DNA from: Halobaculum marinum
GTDB lineage: Archaea; Halobacteriota; Halobacteria; Halobacteriales; Haloferacaceae
DNA: 64,000 nucleotides
Assembly: GCF_029338555.1 (NCBI RefSeq)
Contig: NZ_CP119989.1
Span: 124,001 to 188,000 of the forward strand
Direction: 5' to 3'
How positions within the stretch are numbered: the stretch's first letter is position 1; each line of letters opens with the position of its first letter. A program made the position numbers and the translations under genes. Positions 34,401 through 41,814 of this stretch are shown in pieces. Under the pieces are notes generated by a model. The model worked only from the letters and a program-made list of their open reading frames with translations, searched no databases and was not told the DNA's origin.

Positions 34401-34963
34401 TCCTGCACCCGAAGCTGCTGGGAGTCGATGAACTTCGACTCGTTGTTGTTGACACGGAACGGCCCCTGTCGCTCGCAGCCCTGGCACTCGTGGGGCTCTT
34501 GGAACCCCGAGTCGTTCTGCGGGATGTACGTCATCGTCCCGCAGCGCTGGCACTCGAAGGCGGCTTCGACGATCTTCGGGCGCACGTCCGTCGCCTTGCG
34601 GACGATCCCCTGCACCGCCACCATCGACCCGATGTGGTCGTCGCTGACGCGGATGCCGCGGATGTCGAGCGTGCTCTCGCGCGGGAGGTCGCGCAGGCGG
34701 ACGTGTGCCTGTCCGAGCGAGATGTCGACCGGCAGGTCGTACGTCCGGAGGGCCTCCTCGGCGACCTCCTGCATCTCGCCCGGGCGGTTGAGGTAGCGCT
34801 CGGCGATGTCGGGGTCGTACGTGTAGAGGTCGTTGTAGTCGACGTAGAGAGAGCGCTGTTCCTTCGGATAGTTCTGCGCGAGGCGGGCGATGTCGTCGCT
34901 GTAGTAGGTCCGATAGAAACTGAGGAACTCGTCGACGTCCTGTCCCTCGGCGGCCTGACTCAT
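31436..34963 (-). CDS. mcm: MCM replicative DNA helicase, intein-containing
   Basis: This 1175-residue precursor yields a 704-residue MCM after removal of a 471-residue intein. The N-terminal domain has a zinc site (Cys138, Cys141, Cys160, Cys163) and OB-fold; the AAA+ core has Walker A GDPGTGK (329-335), interrupted by the intein, then S-QMLSYIQN, Walker B VLADKGIAAVDELDKM, sensor 1 region CSLLGAANPKYG and arginine finger SRFDLIF. A winged-helix-like end (from about 1110) contains TILERADEANMDPAKAEKEL. It forms the hexameric 3'-5' replicative helicase. Excision is essential because the insertion separates the ATP-binding Lys from the following Ser. Confidence 0.96.
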   Translation of the reverse strand: MSQAAEGQDVDEFLSFYRTYYSDDIARLAQNYPKEQRSLYVDYNDLYTYDPDIAERYLNRPGEMQEVAEEALRTYDLPVDISLGQAHVRLRDLPRESTLDIRGIRVSDDHIGSMVAVQGIVRKATDVRPKIVEAAFECQRCGTMTYIPQNDSGFQEPHECQGCERQGPFRVNNNESKFIDSQQLRVQESPEGLRGGETPQSIDVNLEDDVCGRVTPGDHVTVVGRLEMEQVTSGQEKTTVFDPYMEGVSVVIEDEEFEDMDITDEDKQEILELSTHENIYEEMVASVAPSIYGYDQEKLSMILQLFSGVTKHLPDGSRIRGDLHMLLIGDPGTGKCVAGDTRVTLADGRDVPIRELVDSTLDDPKPIDDGVWDEADFAVPSLGPDGELEPRQATKVWKREAPEQMLRIRTNSGRELEVTPSHPLFVRENGSTTAIRADELSEGGFVAAPRSLPTRGDDTLDVAFRRSKSNNAIRLDVPDEWTPWLARLVGYVVAEGYVEQRDDSTGYVSVTNNDREVLDDVVDALDRLGVNHFERSPHDGKTAREVVCGSGELVSFLTSLSASMIEGSANQRVPEPIMAASDTTGRAFLRAFVEGEGHVSANEREITVASMSQDLLDDVRTLLLSSGIQSQLHPRHNGSYRLRISGDDFARYVERVGFVTERKSHACAEFADVLGNTNTDVIPAGEELRDLRESLGLTQAECGLPRPTYQHYDRGDRNPSRDSLSAVVSAFEETLAEREPVDTGAVADGGLSVADRVAELRSLVDGNVGWERIESIEHVEPAEEWVYDLEVEGTHSYVSDGLISHNSQMLSYIQNIAPRSVYTSGKGSSSAGLTAAAVRDDFGDGQQWTLEAGALVLADKGIAAVDELDKMRSEDRSAMHEALEQQKISVSKAGINATLKSRCSLLGAANPKYGRFDQYEPIGEQIDLEPALISRFDLIFTVTDSPDPEHDAKLADHILTTNYAGELNTQRERMATSNFTQEEVENVTQEVAPVIDAELLRKYIAYAKRNCFPTMTDEARAAIREFYVDLRSKGADEDAPVPVTARKLEALVRLSEASARVRLSDTVEEEDATRVIDIVRSCLQDIGVDPETGEFDADVVETGRSKTQRDRIKGIKELIQTIAQEYEDEPGAPVDTILERADEANMDPAKAEKELEKLRTRGEIYEPQSGYVRTT
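32546..33958 (-). mobile_element. Intein with LAGLIDADG homing endonuclease inside mcm
   Basis: Residues 336-806 of the precursor are an intein. It begins Cys336 (CVAGDTRVTLADG, block A), has block B ELEVTPSHPLFV, two LAGLIDADG-type helices (LARLVGYVVAEGY and RAFLRAFVEGEGH) and ends YDLEVEGTHSYVSDG... LISHN with the terminal His-Asn before Ser807. All splicing residues are present, so it should be active. Between the endonuclease and the C-terminal block lies an XRE-like helix-turn-helix (LRESLGLTQAECGL, YDRGDRNPSRDSL). Base composition is visibly less GC-rich than the flanking MCM codons, consistent with acquisition. Confidence 0.95.
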
Positions 34964-34985
34964 TAGGAACTGGTAGTCACCTCAT

Positions 34986-34995
34986 CGGGTAAGAA
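34986..34995 (-). promoter_or_regulatory. Possible TATA element for mcm
   Basis: Minus-strand TTCTTACCCG sits about 25-32 bases before the mcm ATG. It is a weak match and the only AT-containing stretch at that distance. Confidence 0.3.
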
Positions 34996-35054
34996 CTGTC
35001 GCCTCCGAGTGGAAGTGGTCGCGAGCGTACGTGCGAGCGAGCGACGAGTGTGGC

Positions 35055-35795
35055 CTACGCCGCCGCGAGGCCCGCCACGTGCCGGCGTCGTGCCTCGCGG
35101 GTGGCGACGGCGAGGAGGACACCCCCGACGAGCGCCAGCAGGCCGGCTTCAGTGATCGGCGACACGCTGCCGACGACCCCCCACCCCGCAGCGACGCCGA
35201 CGACGAACCCCGCCTGCACGACGAGCACCGTGGCGAGGGCGTACCGTCTGCCGGCGGTGGCGTACAGCGCACCGACGGCCGCCGTCTCGGCGGCGGCGTG
35301 CCCGGCGACGACGAGCGCGCCCGCTAGCCCGAGCGCCGCGTCGGCGGCGTAGACGGTGGCGAGGACGACCCCCTCGAGGCCACGGTGGAGCGTCACGGCC
35401 CCCAGCGCGGCGTCCGCACAGGCACCGCAGTCCGTGACCCCCGCACCGCGGGCGAGGAAGACGGCGCTGACGCCGACCGAGAGGCCGACGACGGTCGCTG
35501 CCGCCGCCCGGGTGACGGCGAGCGCAAGCGCCGCCGCGCCGAGTGCGAACACGAGAGCCGGGAGTCCCGCCCGTCCCGAGACTCTCGCCAGCCTCGTCGA
35601 CCACGAACGGCGACCGGACGCGACCAAGGCGACCCCGCCGCCGAGCAGACTGACGAGGACGACGCCAGCGACGACGAGTGGGAAGGAGAGGCCTGTCGCG
35701 ACGGCGCTCGCGCCGTGTGCGGACGCCGGCGTCGACAGGAGCGCTACCCCGAGCACGGCGGCGGCCGCACGGCGGGCGGTCGACGTCACCTCCAC
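35055..35795 (-). CDS. ZIP-like polytopic membrane protein
   Basis: This 246-residue protein has an N-terminal signal-like helix ending ASAHGASA, then about seven hydrophobic helices. Helices four and five carry LHRGLEGVVLATVYA and VVAGHAAAETAAVGALY, which resemble the metal-ligand motifs (HNxxEG and HExxE-like) of ZIP transporters, plus a Cys pair in VTDCGACADAALG. It is probably a metal transporter relative, though the ligands are diverged. Its start overlaps the ferredoxin stop by 10 bases, making it the third gene of the SBP56 operon. Confidence 0.68.
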   Translation of the reverse strand: MEVTSTARRAAAAVLGVALLSTPASAHGASAVATGLSFPLVVAGVVLVSLLGGGVALVASGRRSWSTRLARVSGRAGLPALVFALGAAALALAVTRAAAATVVGLSVGVSAVFLARGAGVTDCGACADAALGAVTLHRGLEGVVLATVYAADAALGLAGALVVAGHAAAETAAVGALYATAGRRYALATVLVVQAGFVVGVAAGWGVVGSVSPITEAGLLALVGGVLLAVATREARRRHVAGLAAA

Positions 35796-36103
35796 GGGTT
35801 CGGCACGAGGTCGGCCTGGACCGCCGCGCCGACCTCGATCCGGCAGTCAGAACGCGGTTCGGCCACACAGAGTAGGACGTACCCGTCCAGTCTGTGCCGG
35901 GGTTTCAGCCCCCGCGGACGGTCGACGTGGACGAGGTCACCCTCCAGCAGGCGCCCGGTGCAGGTGGCGCAGGCGCCGTACAGACAGCCGTAGGGGACGC
36001 CGAGACCCGCACGCTCGGTCGCGTCGATCACCGTCTCGGCGTCCCGGACCTCGACGGTCGCGGACCGACCGTCGCGCCACTCCAGGGTGACCGCGTGGGG
36101 CAT
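35786..36103 (-). CDS. Plant-type [2Fe-2S] ferredoxin
   Basis: This encodes 105 residues with the cluster ligands Cys-x4-Cys-x2-Cys in PYGCLYGACATCTG and the fourth Cys in GYVLLCVAEP. The N-terminal strand pair VTLEWRDGRSATVEV and the ERAGLGVPYG loop are standard. It lacks the long insertion of the typical halophilic ferredoxin, so it is a dedicated minor ferredoxin. It starts 6 bases after the SBP56 stop; the operon position suggests it accepts electrons linked to that protein, which is inference. Confidence 0.9.
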   Translation of the reverse strand: MPHAVTLEWRDGRSATVEVRDAETVIDATERAGLGVPYGCLYGACATCTGRLLEGDLVHVDRPRGLKPRHRLDGYVLLCVAEPRSDCRIEVGAAVQADLVPNPWR

Positions 36104-36109
36104 CGATGG

Positions 36110-37513
36110 CTACTGCCAGACGTCGCTGGTGCAGTCGCCGCCGGGCCAACGGATCTCGTGGGCACGGGCCGGGCCGCCGGGGGCGTCGCCGAAGTCGACG
36201 ACGAACTCCTCGTCGAGTTCCATCCGTCCCTCTTCGGGGTAAACATCCGCCTTCAGCATCAGCGACCCCTCCTCGCCCATCTCCGGGTAGAACTGGTTGT
36301 CCCAGGTGGAGAACAGGGAGGTGGTCCAGTAGAGGCGGCGACCGTCGCGCGACAGTTGGAGCATCTGCGGGGCGCCTCGGATGTCGTGACCGCCGACGGT
36401 CTGTCGGTCGCCGAAGTTGCCGCCGGCCCACACCTGGTCCACCAGTCGGGGGTTGCCCGTGTCGCTCACGTCGTACATCCGCACGTCGCCGTGGAGCCAG
36501 TTGGAGAAGAACAGGTACTGGTCGTCCAGCGAGAGCAGGAGGTCGGTGACGAGGCCGGGGACCGGCATGTCCCAGTCGGGGTGCTCGCGGTCTTCGATCT
36601 CGATGACCGTCTCCCAGTCCCAGTGCCCGTCGGCGTCCTCCCAGAAGCGGAGGATGTTCGAGGAGAGCGCCGCGCCGACGTACCCCTCCGTCTCCTCGGG
36701 GTTGTGGGGCATCCGGACCTCCAGCGGGATCAGGCCCTCCTCGCCGAAGGTGAGCGTGTCGCGGTGTTCCTTCGTCTCCCAGTCCCAGATGTGGATGCTG
36801 TCGCCGTACTTGCCGGCCTCGACGTCCTCCAGGTCGAAGCCCGGGTAGTACGTCTCGGGAGCGGCCCACTCGCTGGAGATCATCACCCCGTGGCGGGGCT
36901 GGTACCAGTAGTCGTAGTTCATCTCCATGGCGCCGCGGTCGGCCTCCCAGTGGCCGTCGATGGAGAAGTCGTCCTGGTCGAGTTGGAGGAAGCCGCCGGG
37001 GAGTTCGCCGTCGGCGTTCCCGAGCATGCTGATGACGATCTTGCCCTCGGGCACGCAGTGGACCGTGTGCGGTGCCGAGAGGTCGTACTCGAACACCTCC
37101 TCGGGTTCGATCACGTGCTCGATCTCCGGGTTCCGTGGGTCGGCGGCGTCGAGGATGTGGATCCGCGAGGAGCGTTGCCCGGGGACGATCAGGTGGTCCC
37201 TGGTCAGCCCCTCGGCGTGACACGAGGACGAACAGGTGTTCCAGCCGAAGTGGTGGAGTTCGTCGCCCTTGTTCGGCATCTCGACGGTGTCGATCAACTC
37301 CGCGTACGTGTCGGAGGTCGGGTCGACGTCGACGACGCCGACGAAGTCCGGGCCGTCCACGTCCATCCCGACGCGCAGCGACATGACGAAGGCAGTCTTC
37401 TCGCGTTCGGATTCGGTACGCATCGCCGCAGGCGTCGGATAGCCGGGGCCCGATACCTCTTCGTGCTCGTGGCCGTGTGCGTCGGTCGATTGGTCGTGGT
37501 CGTCCGTACTCAT
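36110..37513 (-). CDS. SBP56-family selenium-binding protein / methanethiol oxidase homologue
   Basis: This 467-residue seven-bladed-propeller protein carries the family's Cys-rich GWNTCSSSCHAEG near residue 95, IVPGQRSSRIHILDAADPRN, APHTVHCVPEGKIVISMLG, the metal-region EWAAPETYYPG, and MPHNPEETEGYVG. Bacterial members oxidise methanethiol to H2S, formaldehyde and peroxide with Cu and Ca. The His-rich N-terminal leader (DDHDQSTDAHGHEHEE) may bind metal. ATG 37513 gives the conserved start; a TATA box sits about 25 bases before it. First gene of an operon with ferredoxin and a ZIP-like transporter. Confidence 0.92.
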   Translation of the reverse strand: MSTDDHDQSTDAHGHEHEEVSGPGYPTPAAMRTESEREKTAFVMSLRVGMDVDGPDFVGVVDVDPTSDTYAELIDTVEMPNKGDELHHFGWNTCSSSCHAEGLTRDHLIVPGQRSSRIHILDAADPRNPEIEHVIEPEEVFEYDLSAPHTVHCVPEGKIVISMLGNADGELPGGFLQLDQDDFSIDGHWEADRGAMEMNYDYWYQPRHGVMISSEWAAPETYYPGFDLEDVEAGKYGDSIHIWDWETKEHRDTLTFGEEGLIPLEVRMPHNPEETEGYVGAALSSNILRFWEDADGHWDWETVIEIEDREHPDWDMPVPGLVTDLLLSLDDQYLFFSNWLHGDVRMYDVSDTGNPRLVDQVWAGGNFGDRQTVGGHDIRGAPQMLQLSRDGRRLYWTTSLFSTWDNQFYPEMGEEGSLMLKADVYPEEGRMELDEEFVVDFGDAPGGPARAHEIRWPGGDCTSDVWQ

Positions 37514-37532
37514 GGATACATTGACACGTTTA

Positions 37533-37541
37533 GATTTATCA
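37533..37541 (-). promoter_or_regulatory. TATA box of the SBP56 operon
   Basis: Minus-strand TGATAAATC is centred about 25 bases before the ATG at 37513, supporting a leaderless transcript. Confidence 0.5.
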
Positions 37542-37625
37542 CCAATAACTGTGTAGGTTGGTTTGCCTCGATTACGAGAGGGTGTGGGGCGTATCACGTC
37601 GTTAACCGGGAATGAGAACCGAGAG

Positions 37626-38441
37626 TTATTCCAGATCATCCGGCCAACGGGCGTCGAATTCGTACTCCTCGGCCCAGTTGATATCTCGGTTCCACTGCTC
37701 AGGTGCTGCAACTCGGAGTGAGATCGCCGTGTTGTACTCGTCTCGACGGACGAGATGGAGCGTATCGAGTTCCGTCGAGTACACGAGTACGAGATCGATC
37801 GCGTCCGGACCTGCGACCGCACACTTCGGATCGAATCGAATTCTTCCCCCATTTATCGTACCATGCTCGACTGCTGTCCTGTATCTGGTACCGTCGTCTG
37901 CTTCGAGGAGCAACTGATACGTCTCTCGTGTGACTGGCTTGTGAATCGTGATTCCTCGTTCCTCGAGCATGTCGACAACCGTCGAGACATCGTCCGACGA
38001 ACCGGTAGTTTCGTCCGGCGGCCAATTCCGATCGAATTCGTACACGTCCGCCCAGTTGATGTTCCTGTGACGTTGCGACGGTTCCGCAGTTCTGAGGAAC
38101 ATATTCGAGCCGACTTCCTCCTCCGGAACGAGGTACATCGATCCGAGTTCGTGACAGTATACGGCGAAGAAGTCTACGTCGCCGTCGTACGATTTGTACG
38201 TGTTTCCACTCGCGTTCGTATGCTGTGAAACCCCACGGAAGTTGATTCCGTCGTCGCGGTAGGAGCCAGTTTTCACCTGTAGTGTCCAGAATTTCTGGTT
38301 CGCCTCAACGACGAGGTCGTACCGCTCGTTGTCACCGATGGGTTTCGAGACGGATATGCCACGCCGCTTCAACTCCGCGACGACAACGACTTCCGTGTAA
38401 TCCCCCTTCCGATGGCTCGGCATCTCATCCAACGAGTCCAT
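37626..38441 (-). CDS. PD-(D/E)XK endonuclease-like protein with a duplicated, decayed second domain
   Basis: This 271-residue protein has an N-terminal domain of the PD-(D/E)XK group I intron endonuclease type: Glu17, Asp42 in ERYDLVVE and Gln55-x-Lys57 in WTLQVKTGSY. The second half repeats the fold (both copies end in a NINWA...YEFD...WP block) but the Asp and Lys positions are replaced (QLLLE, TAVEHGT), so it should be catalytically dead. It is less GC-rich than all neighbours and sits at the 3' side of tRNA-Pro. No repeat of the tRNA 3' end was found beyond it. Probable transferred gene. Confidence 0.8.
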   Translation of the reverse strand: MDSLDEMPSHRKGDYTEVVVVAELKRRGISVSKPIGDNERYDLVVEANQKFWTLQVKTGSYRDDGINFRGVSQHTNASGNTYKSYDGDVDFFAVYCHELGSMYLVPEEEVGSNMFLRTAEPSQRHRNINWADVYEFDRNWPPDETTGSSDDVSTVVDMLEERGITIHKPVTRETYQLLLEADDGTRYRTAVEHGTINGGRIRFDPKCAVAGPDAIDLVLVYSTELDTLHLVRRDEYNTAISLRVAAPEQWNRDINWAEEYEFDARWPDDLE

Positions 38442-38461
38442 AGGCTCGTTGGGGCGCTAAC

Positions 38462-38470
38462 GTATTTGAA
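38462..38470 (-). promoter_or_regulatory. TATA box of the endonuclease-like gene
   Basis: Minus-strand TCAAATACG is about 25 bases before the ATG at 38441, the usual leaderless spacing. Confidence 0.4.
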
Positions 38471-38494
38471 CTCTCGTCGGGCGTGAAAACTGAG

Positions 38495-38565
38495 TGGGAC
38501 CGCCCGGATTCGAACCGGGGTCACTGGCACCCAAGGCCAGGAGTATACCACTAACCCACGGTCCC
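38495..38565 (-). tRNA. tRNA-Pro (TGG)
   Basis: The reverse complement folds into a full 71-nt cloverleaf: acceptor GGGACCG/CGGTCCC, discriminator A, anticodon stem CTGGC/GCCAG with loop CTTGGGT (anticodon TGG, proline), and T-loop TTCGAAT. CCA is not encoded and no intron is visible. The 3' end faces the PD-(D/E)XK gene. Confidence 0.94.
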
Positions 38566-38628
38566 GCGACTACGAATCACCCCTGGCCGAACTAAACCGT
38601 TCCGTTCGCGCCCGCGGCGCGAGACACC

Positions 38629-40500
38629 CTACATCCCCAGGCCGAACACGATGGGGATGCCGAGCGTCGTCACGACCGCAAACACCGCCTGCAGCGGCGC
38701 GCCGACGCGCACGTAGTCGGTGAAGCGGTAGCCGCCCGGGCCGTACACGAACAGGTTCGTCTGGTAGCCGACGGGCGTCATGAACGCCGTCGACGCCGCG
38801 AACGTCACCGCCATCGCGAACGCCAGCGGGTTCGCCCCGAGCGTCGCTGCCACCTGGAGCGCGACCGGGATCATGAGCACGACGCTGGCGTTGTTGGAGA
38901 TGACGTTCGTGAGCAGCGCCGTCACGACGTAGAACGCCCCGAGCAGCGCCAACGGCGGGAGCACGACCGACCCCGCGACGACGGCGTTTGCGAGGAGTTC
39001 TGCGGCGCCGGAGGTCTGCATCGCGATGCCCAGTGGGATGACGCCCGCGAGCAGGAAGATCACGTCCCACTCGACGGCGTCGTACACCTCGCCGGGCTTG
39101 AGACAGCCCGTCACCACCATCGCGAGCGAACCCGCGAGCGCCGACACGACGATGGGGACGAGGTCGGCGGCGGCGAGGCCGATGGCGAGCGCGACGATGG
39201 CGACGGCGACGCCCGTCTTCGAGCGCCGGTAGTCGTGGCGTTCGATCTCTTGGGCGAGGATGAAGTTGCGGTTGGCGTCGAGGCGCTCGATGGACCCCTC
39301 GCTGGCCTGCACCAGCAGCGTGTCCCCCACCTTCAGCGGGATGCGGTCCATCCGCTGGCGGACGAGTTCGCCGCCGCGGCGCAAGGCGAGCACGGTCGCG
39401 TCGTAGCGCTGGCGGAAACTGGCGGAGGCGAGCGACTCGCCGACCAGCGACGAGCCGGGGGCGACGACGACCTCGACGAGGTTCTGGCCGGCGTCGGCGA
39501 CCTCCAACTCGGCCTCGTCGACGACCTCCGGGATCAGGTCCAGCGCCTCCACGTCGAGCAGTTCCACCAGCGTCGCGCGGTCGGTCCGGACCGCAAACAG
39601 GTCGCCCGCCTTGATCTCCTTTTGCCCGAGCGGCTCGAGGAACACCTGATCGCCGCGCACGAGTTGGACGATGTCCACGTCGAACTCCGTCTCGACGAGC
39701 GCCGACTCGACGCGTTGGCCCACCAGCGGGGAGTCCTCGCGGACGACGACCTCGGTGAGGTAGTCGGCCATCTCGAACTCCTCGGTGAGGTCGACGCGAG
39801 GCTTGATCCGGGCCGGCGTGAGCCAGCGACCGATGGTCAGCAGATAGATGGACCCGACGACCAGCAGCGCCGCGCCCAGCGGGAGGAACTCGAACATCCG
39901 GAACTGGCGGGCGACGTCGGCGGGCGCGAGCGTCGCGTACAAGTCCGACGCCAGGATGTTCGTCGAGGTGCCGATAAGCGTGAGCGTCCCGCCGAACATC
40001 GACGCGTAGCTCAGCGGGAGCAGCAGTTTGGAGGGCGAGGTCTGACTCCGTTCGGCGAGGTCCGTCACCATCGGGAGGAGGATGGCGACCGCCGCGGTGT
40101 TGTTGATCAGCCCGGAGATGGGGCCGACGACGCCGATCGTCGCGGCGAGTTGCTTCGTCTCGTCGCCGCGGGTGATGCTGGCGATGAACGCGCCGAGGCG
40201 CTGGACGATCCCGGTCATCCGGACGCCCTCCGACAGCACGAACATCGCGAGGACCGTCAGGGTCGCGGGATTCGCGAACCCAGACAGCCCCTGCTCGACG
40301 GTGACCAACTCGAACGGCGCCGCGAGCAGGCCGACCTCTGCGAGCGCCGTCGAGAGGGGGCCGGCGAGCAGCAGCGTCACGAGCACGCCGATGGCCGTGA
40401 TGTCGACCGGGAACGGTTCGGTGACGAACAGCACGAGGGCCGCGAGGATCACGACGAAGACGAACAGGATCTCCGGCGTGAGGACCTCGGGCACGAGCAC
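38629..40500 (-). CDS. SLC13-family permease with two TrkA-C (RCK_C) domains
   Basis: This ~623-residue transporter has an N-terminal membrane half (helices from VPEVLTPEILFVFVV to about residue 200, with NNTAAVAILLP and IGTSTNIL motifs), a central pair of TrkA-C domains (about 240-425), and a C-terminal membrane half with NVISNNASVVLMIP and TPVGYQTNLFVYGPGGY. The paired inverted N-N-T/N-N-A and T-x-x-N motifs are the substrate/sodium sites of the divalent anion/Na symporter class. Substrate is unknown; sulfate or dicarboxylates are typical. The start is uncertain: GTG 40500 fits a weak upstream element; GTG 40494 and ATG 40635 are alternatives. Confidence 0.88.
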   Translation of the reverse strand: MLVPEVLTPEILFVFVVILAALVLFVTEPFPVDITAIGVLVTLLLAGPLSTALAEVGLLAAPFELVTVEQGLSGFANPATLTVLAMFVLSEGVRMTGIVQRLGAFIASITRGDETKQLAATIGVVGPISGLINNTAAVAILLPMVTDLAERSQTSPSKLLLPLSYASMFGGTLTLIGTSTNILASDLYATLAPADVARQFRMFEFLPLGAALLVVGSIYLLTIGRWLTPARIKPRVDLTEEFEMADYLTEVVVREDSPLVGQRVESALVETEFDVDIVQLVRGDQVFLEPLGQKEIKAGDLFAVRTDRATLVELLDVEALDLIPEVVDEAELEVADAGQNLVEVVVAPGSSLVGESLASASFRQRYDATVLALRRGGELVRQRMDRIPLKVGDTLLVQASEGSIERLDANRNFILAQEIERHDYRRSKTGVAVAIVALAIGLAAADLVPIVVSALAGSLAMVVTGCLKPGEVYDAVEWDVIFLLAGVIPLGIAMQTSGAAELLANAVVAGSVVLPPLALLGAFYVVTALLTNVISNNASVVLMIPVALQVAATLGANPLAFAMAVTFAASTAFMTPVGYQTNLFVYGPGGYRFTDYVRVGAPLQAVFAVVTTLGIPIVFGLGM

Positions 40501-40614
40501 GGGCGAACCGACGCCCGGCGGCCGGAAAAAGGGTACGGGACCGTTGGCGGCGTCGGCGTTCGATCCGACCGATCTCGTCACCCGCGTTCGCTCACCGACG
40601 GAACTGTCCGGCAG

Positions 40615-40621
40615 GTTATAC
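40615..40621 (+). promoter_or_regulatory. TATA box of the DUF5789-like gene
   Basis: GTTATAC lies about 25-30 bases before the ATG at 40645, fitting a leaderless transcript. Confidence 0.4.
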
Positions 40622-40644
40622 GGCCAGAGGACCAATCATTAGGG

Positions 40645-41244
40645 ATGGCAGACGACAAGCAGGGACGCGACAAGCAGGCTCACGACTCGGAGAAGCGGCG
40701 ACGAGCACGCGAGATCGCGATCGAACTGGAGCGTGGAGACGAGCCGGAACCGCCGGTCGAGCAAAGCGACGTCGAAGCGCTCGTGGCGGACCTGGCGTCG
40801 GTCGCGTTCCCGGCGACGGGGGCGGACATCGTGGCGGCCGTCGGCGACCGTGAGATCGGCGGAGTCGAAGAGACCTACACCGTCGAAGAGCTGATCCCGG
40901 AGTCCGACCACGAGACGTTCGACTCGCCGACAGCGGTCGGCGTGCACGTCCGGCGGCCGACGGTCGCCTCGGCGATGAAGCGGATCGTCGAGGCCGTCGA
41001 CACGCTCCCGAACGCGAGACTCGACGGGTCACAGCGCGAGGGGTACGAGCGGACGCTCCGAGAGCTGGCGGCGATCGACGCCGTCGACGAGGACGAGGGG
41101 ATCCCGGTGGTCACCGACTGGATCGTCGAGCAGATCCACGAGAAGCGCGCCCTCCCGGGGTCGCGGTCGGTCCGCAGGGAGGCGGCGTCGTTCTGCCGGG
41201 CCAACGGGTACGAGGTCCGCAACGACGAGTGGCTCGGGGTCTGA
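40645..41244 (+). CDS. DUF5789-like haloarchaeal protein
   Basis: This 199-residue acidic protein starts MADDKQGRDKQAHDSEKRRR, has VADLASVAFPATGADIVAAV and ends FCRANGYEVRNDEWLGV. The start and end look like the haloarchaeal DUF5789 family from memory; function unknown. The ATG at 40645 is strongly supported by the conserved opening and the promoter spacing. It is divergent from the SLC13 permease. Confidence 0.78.
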   Translation: MADDKQGRDKQAHDSEKRRRAREIAIELERGDEPEPPVEQSDVEALVADLASVAFPATGADIVAAVGDREIGGVEETYTVEELIPESDHETFDSPTAVGVHVRRPTVASAMKRIVEAVDTLPNARLDGSQREGYERTLRELAAIDAVDEDEGIPVVTDWIVEQIHEKRALPGSRSVRREAASFCRANGYEVRNDEWLGV

Positions 41245-41313
41245 GCGGCCGCACCCCCGCCGTGGTGCGTCGTCGCCGTCCCCGACCGGCCGCCGACGTC
41301 GGTCTCGCCGGAG

Positions 41314-41730
41314 CTACTCTCGCCCGAGGTACGCGTCGAGTTCGCGCTCGATGATGTCCGTGACGCGCTCGGCGTACGTCCACAGCGCCGCGTTGATCCG
41401 CTCTTCGGTGGCGTCGTCGAGGTCGTCGACGCCCCGGAGCACCGAGTCCCTCGTCACCTGCGGGTGGTAGACGCAGACGACGCCCAGCGAGTCGGTCGCG
41501 TCGCCGGCGACGTCGGCGTGCACGCCGTACTGGTCGGTCCCCCAGACGCCGTCGCCGCCGTGGCGCTCCAACAGGGAGTCGACCGCGTCGAGCAGCCGGA
41601 GTTCCTCCGTCGAGAGGATCGGGTCGGTCCCCTCGAACAGTTCGGTGTACGCCTCGCTGCGGGCGCTGGTGGTCCACTCGTCGAGCTGGGAACGAACCTC
41701 GTGTACGAGTTGCCGGTCTGTTTCGTCCAT
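41314..41730 (-). CDS. Haloarchaeal protein of unknown function
   Basis: This encodes 138 residues: a helical N-terminus (DETDRQLVHEVRSQLDEWT), a central strand region with GVHADVAGDATDSLGVVCVY, and a C-terminal helix (INAALWTYAERVTDIIEREL). No motif identifies it. It lies between the DUF5789-like gene (convergent) and the helicase gene (same strand, 84 bases upstream). Confidence 0.65.
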   Translation of the reverse strand: MDETDRQLVHEVRSQLDEWTTSARSEAYTELFEGTDPILSTEELRLLDAVDSLLERHGGDGVWGTDQYGVHADVAGDATDSLGVVCVYHPQVTRDSVLRGVDDLDDATEERINAALWTYAERVTDIIERELDAYLGRE

Positions 41731-41814
41731 CCCCTACGTAGTCCCCCAGTGACAATTAACGTGGTGCCGACCTGCGCGGTCGGCGGTGCGTCCGACACCG
41801 GTCGCGTGACCCGC

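Noticed and set aside
37514-37625. Possible attachment site copy for an element at tRNA-Pro
   Set aside because: The tRNA 3' sequence is not repeated in this gap and no integrase gene is present.
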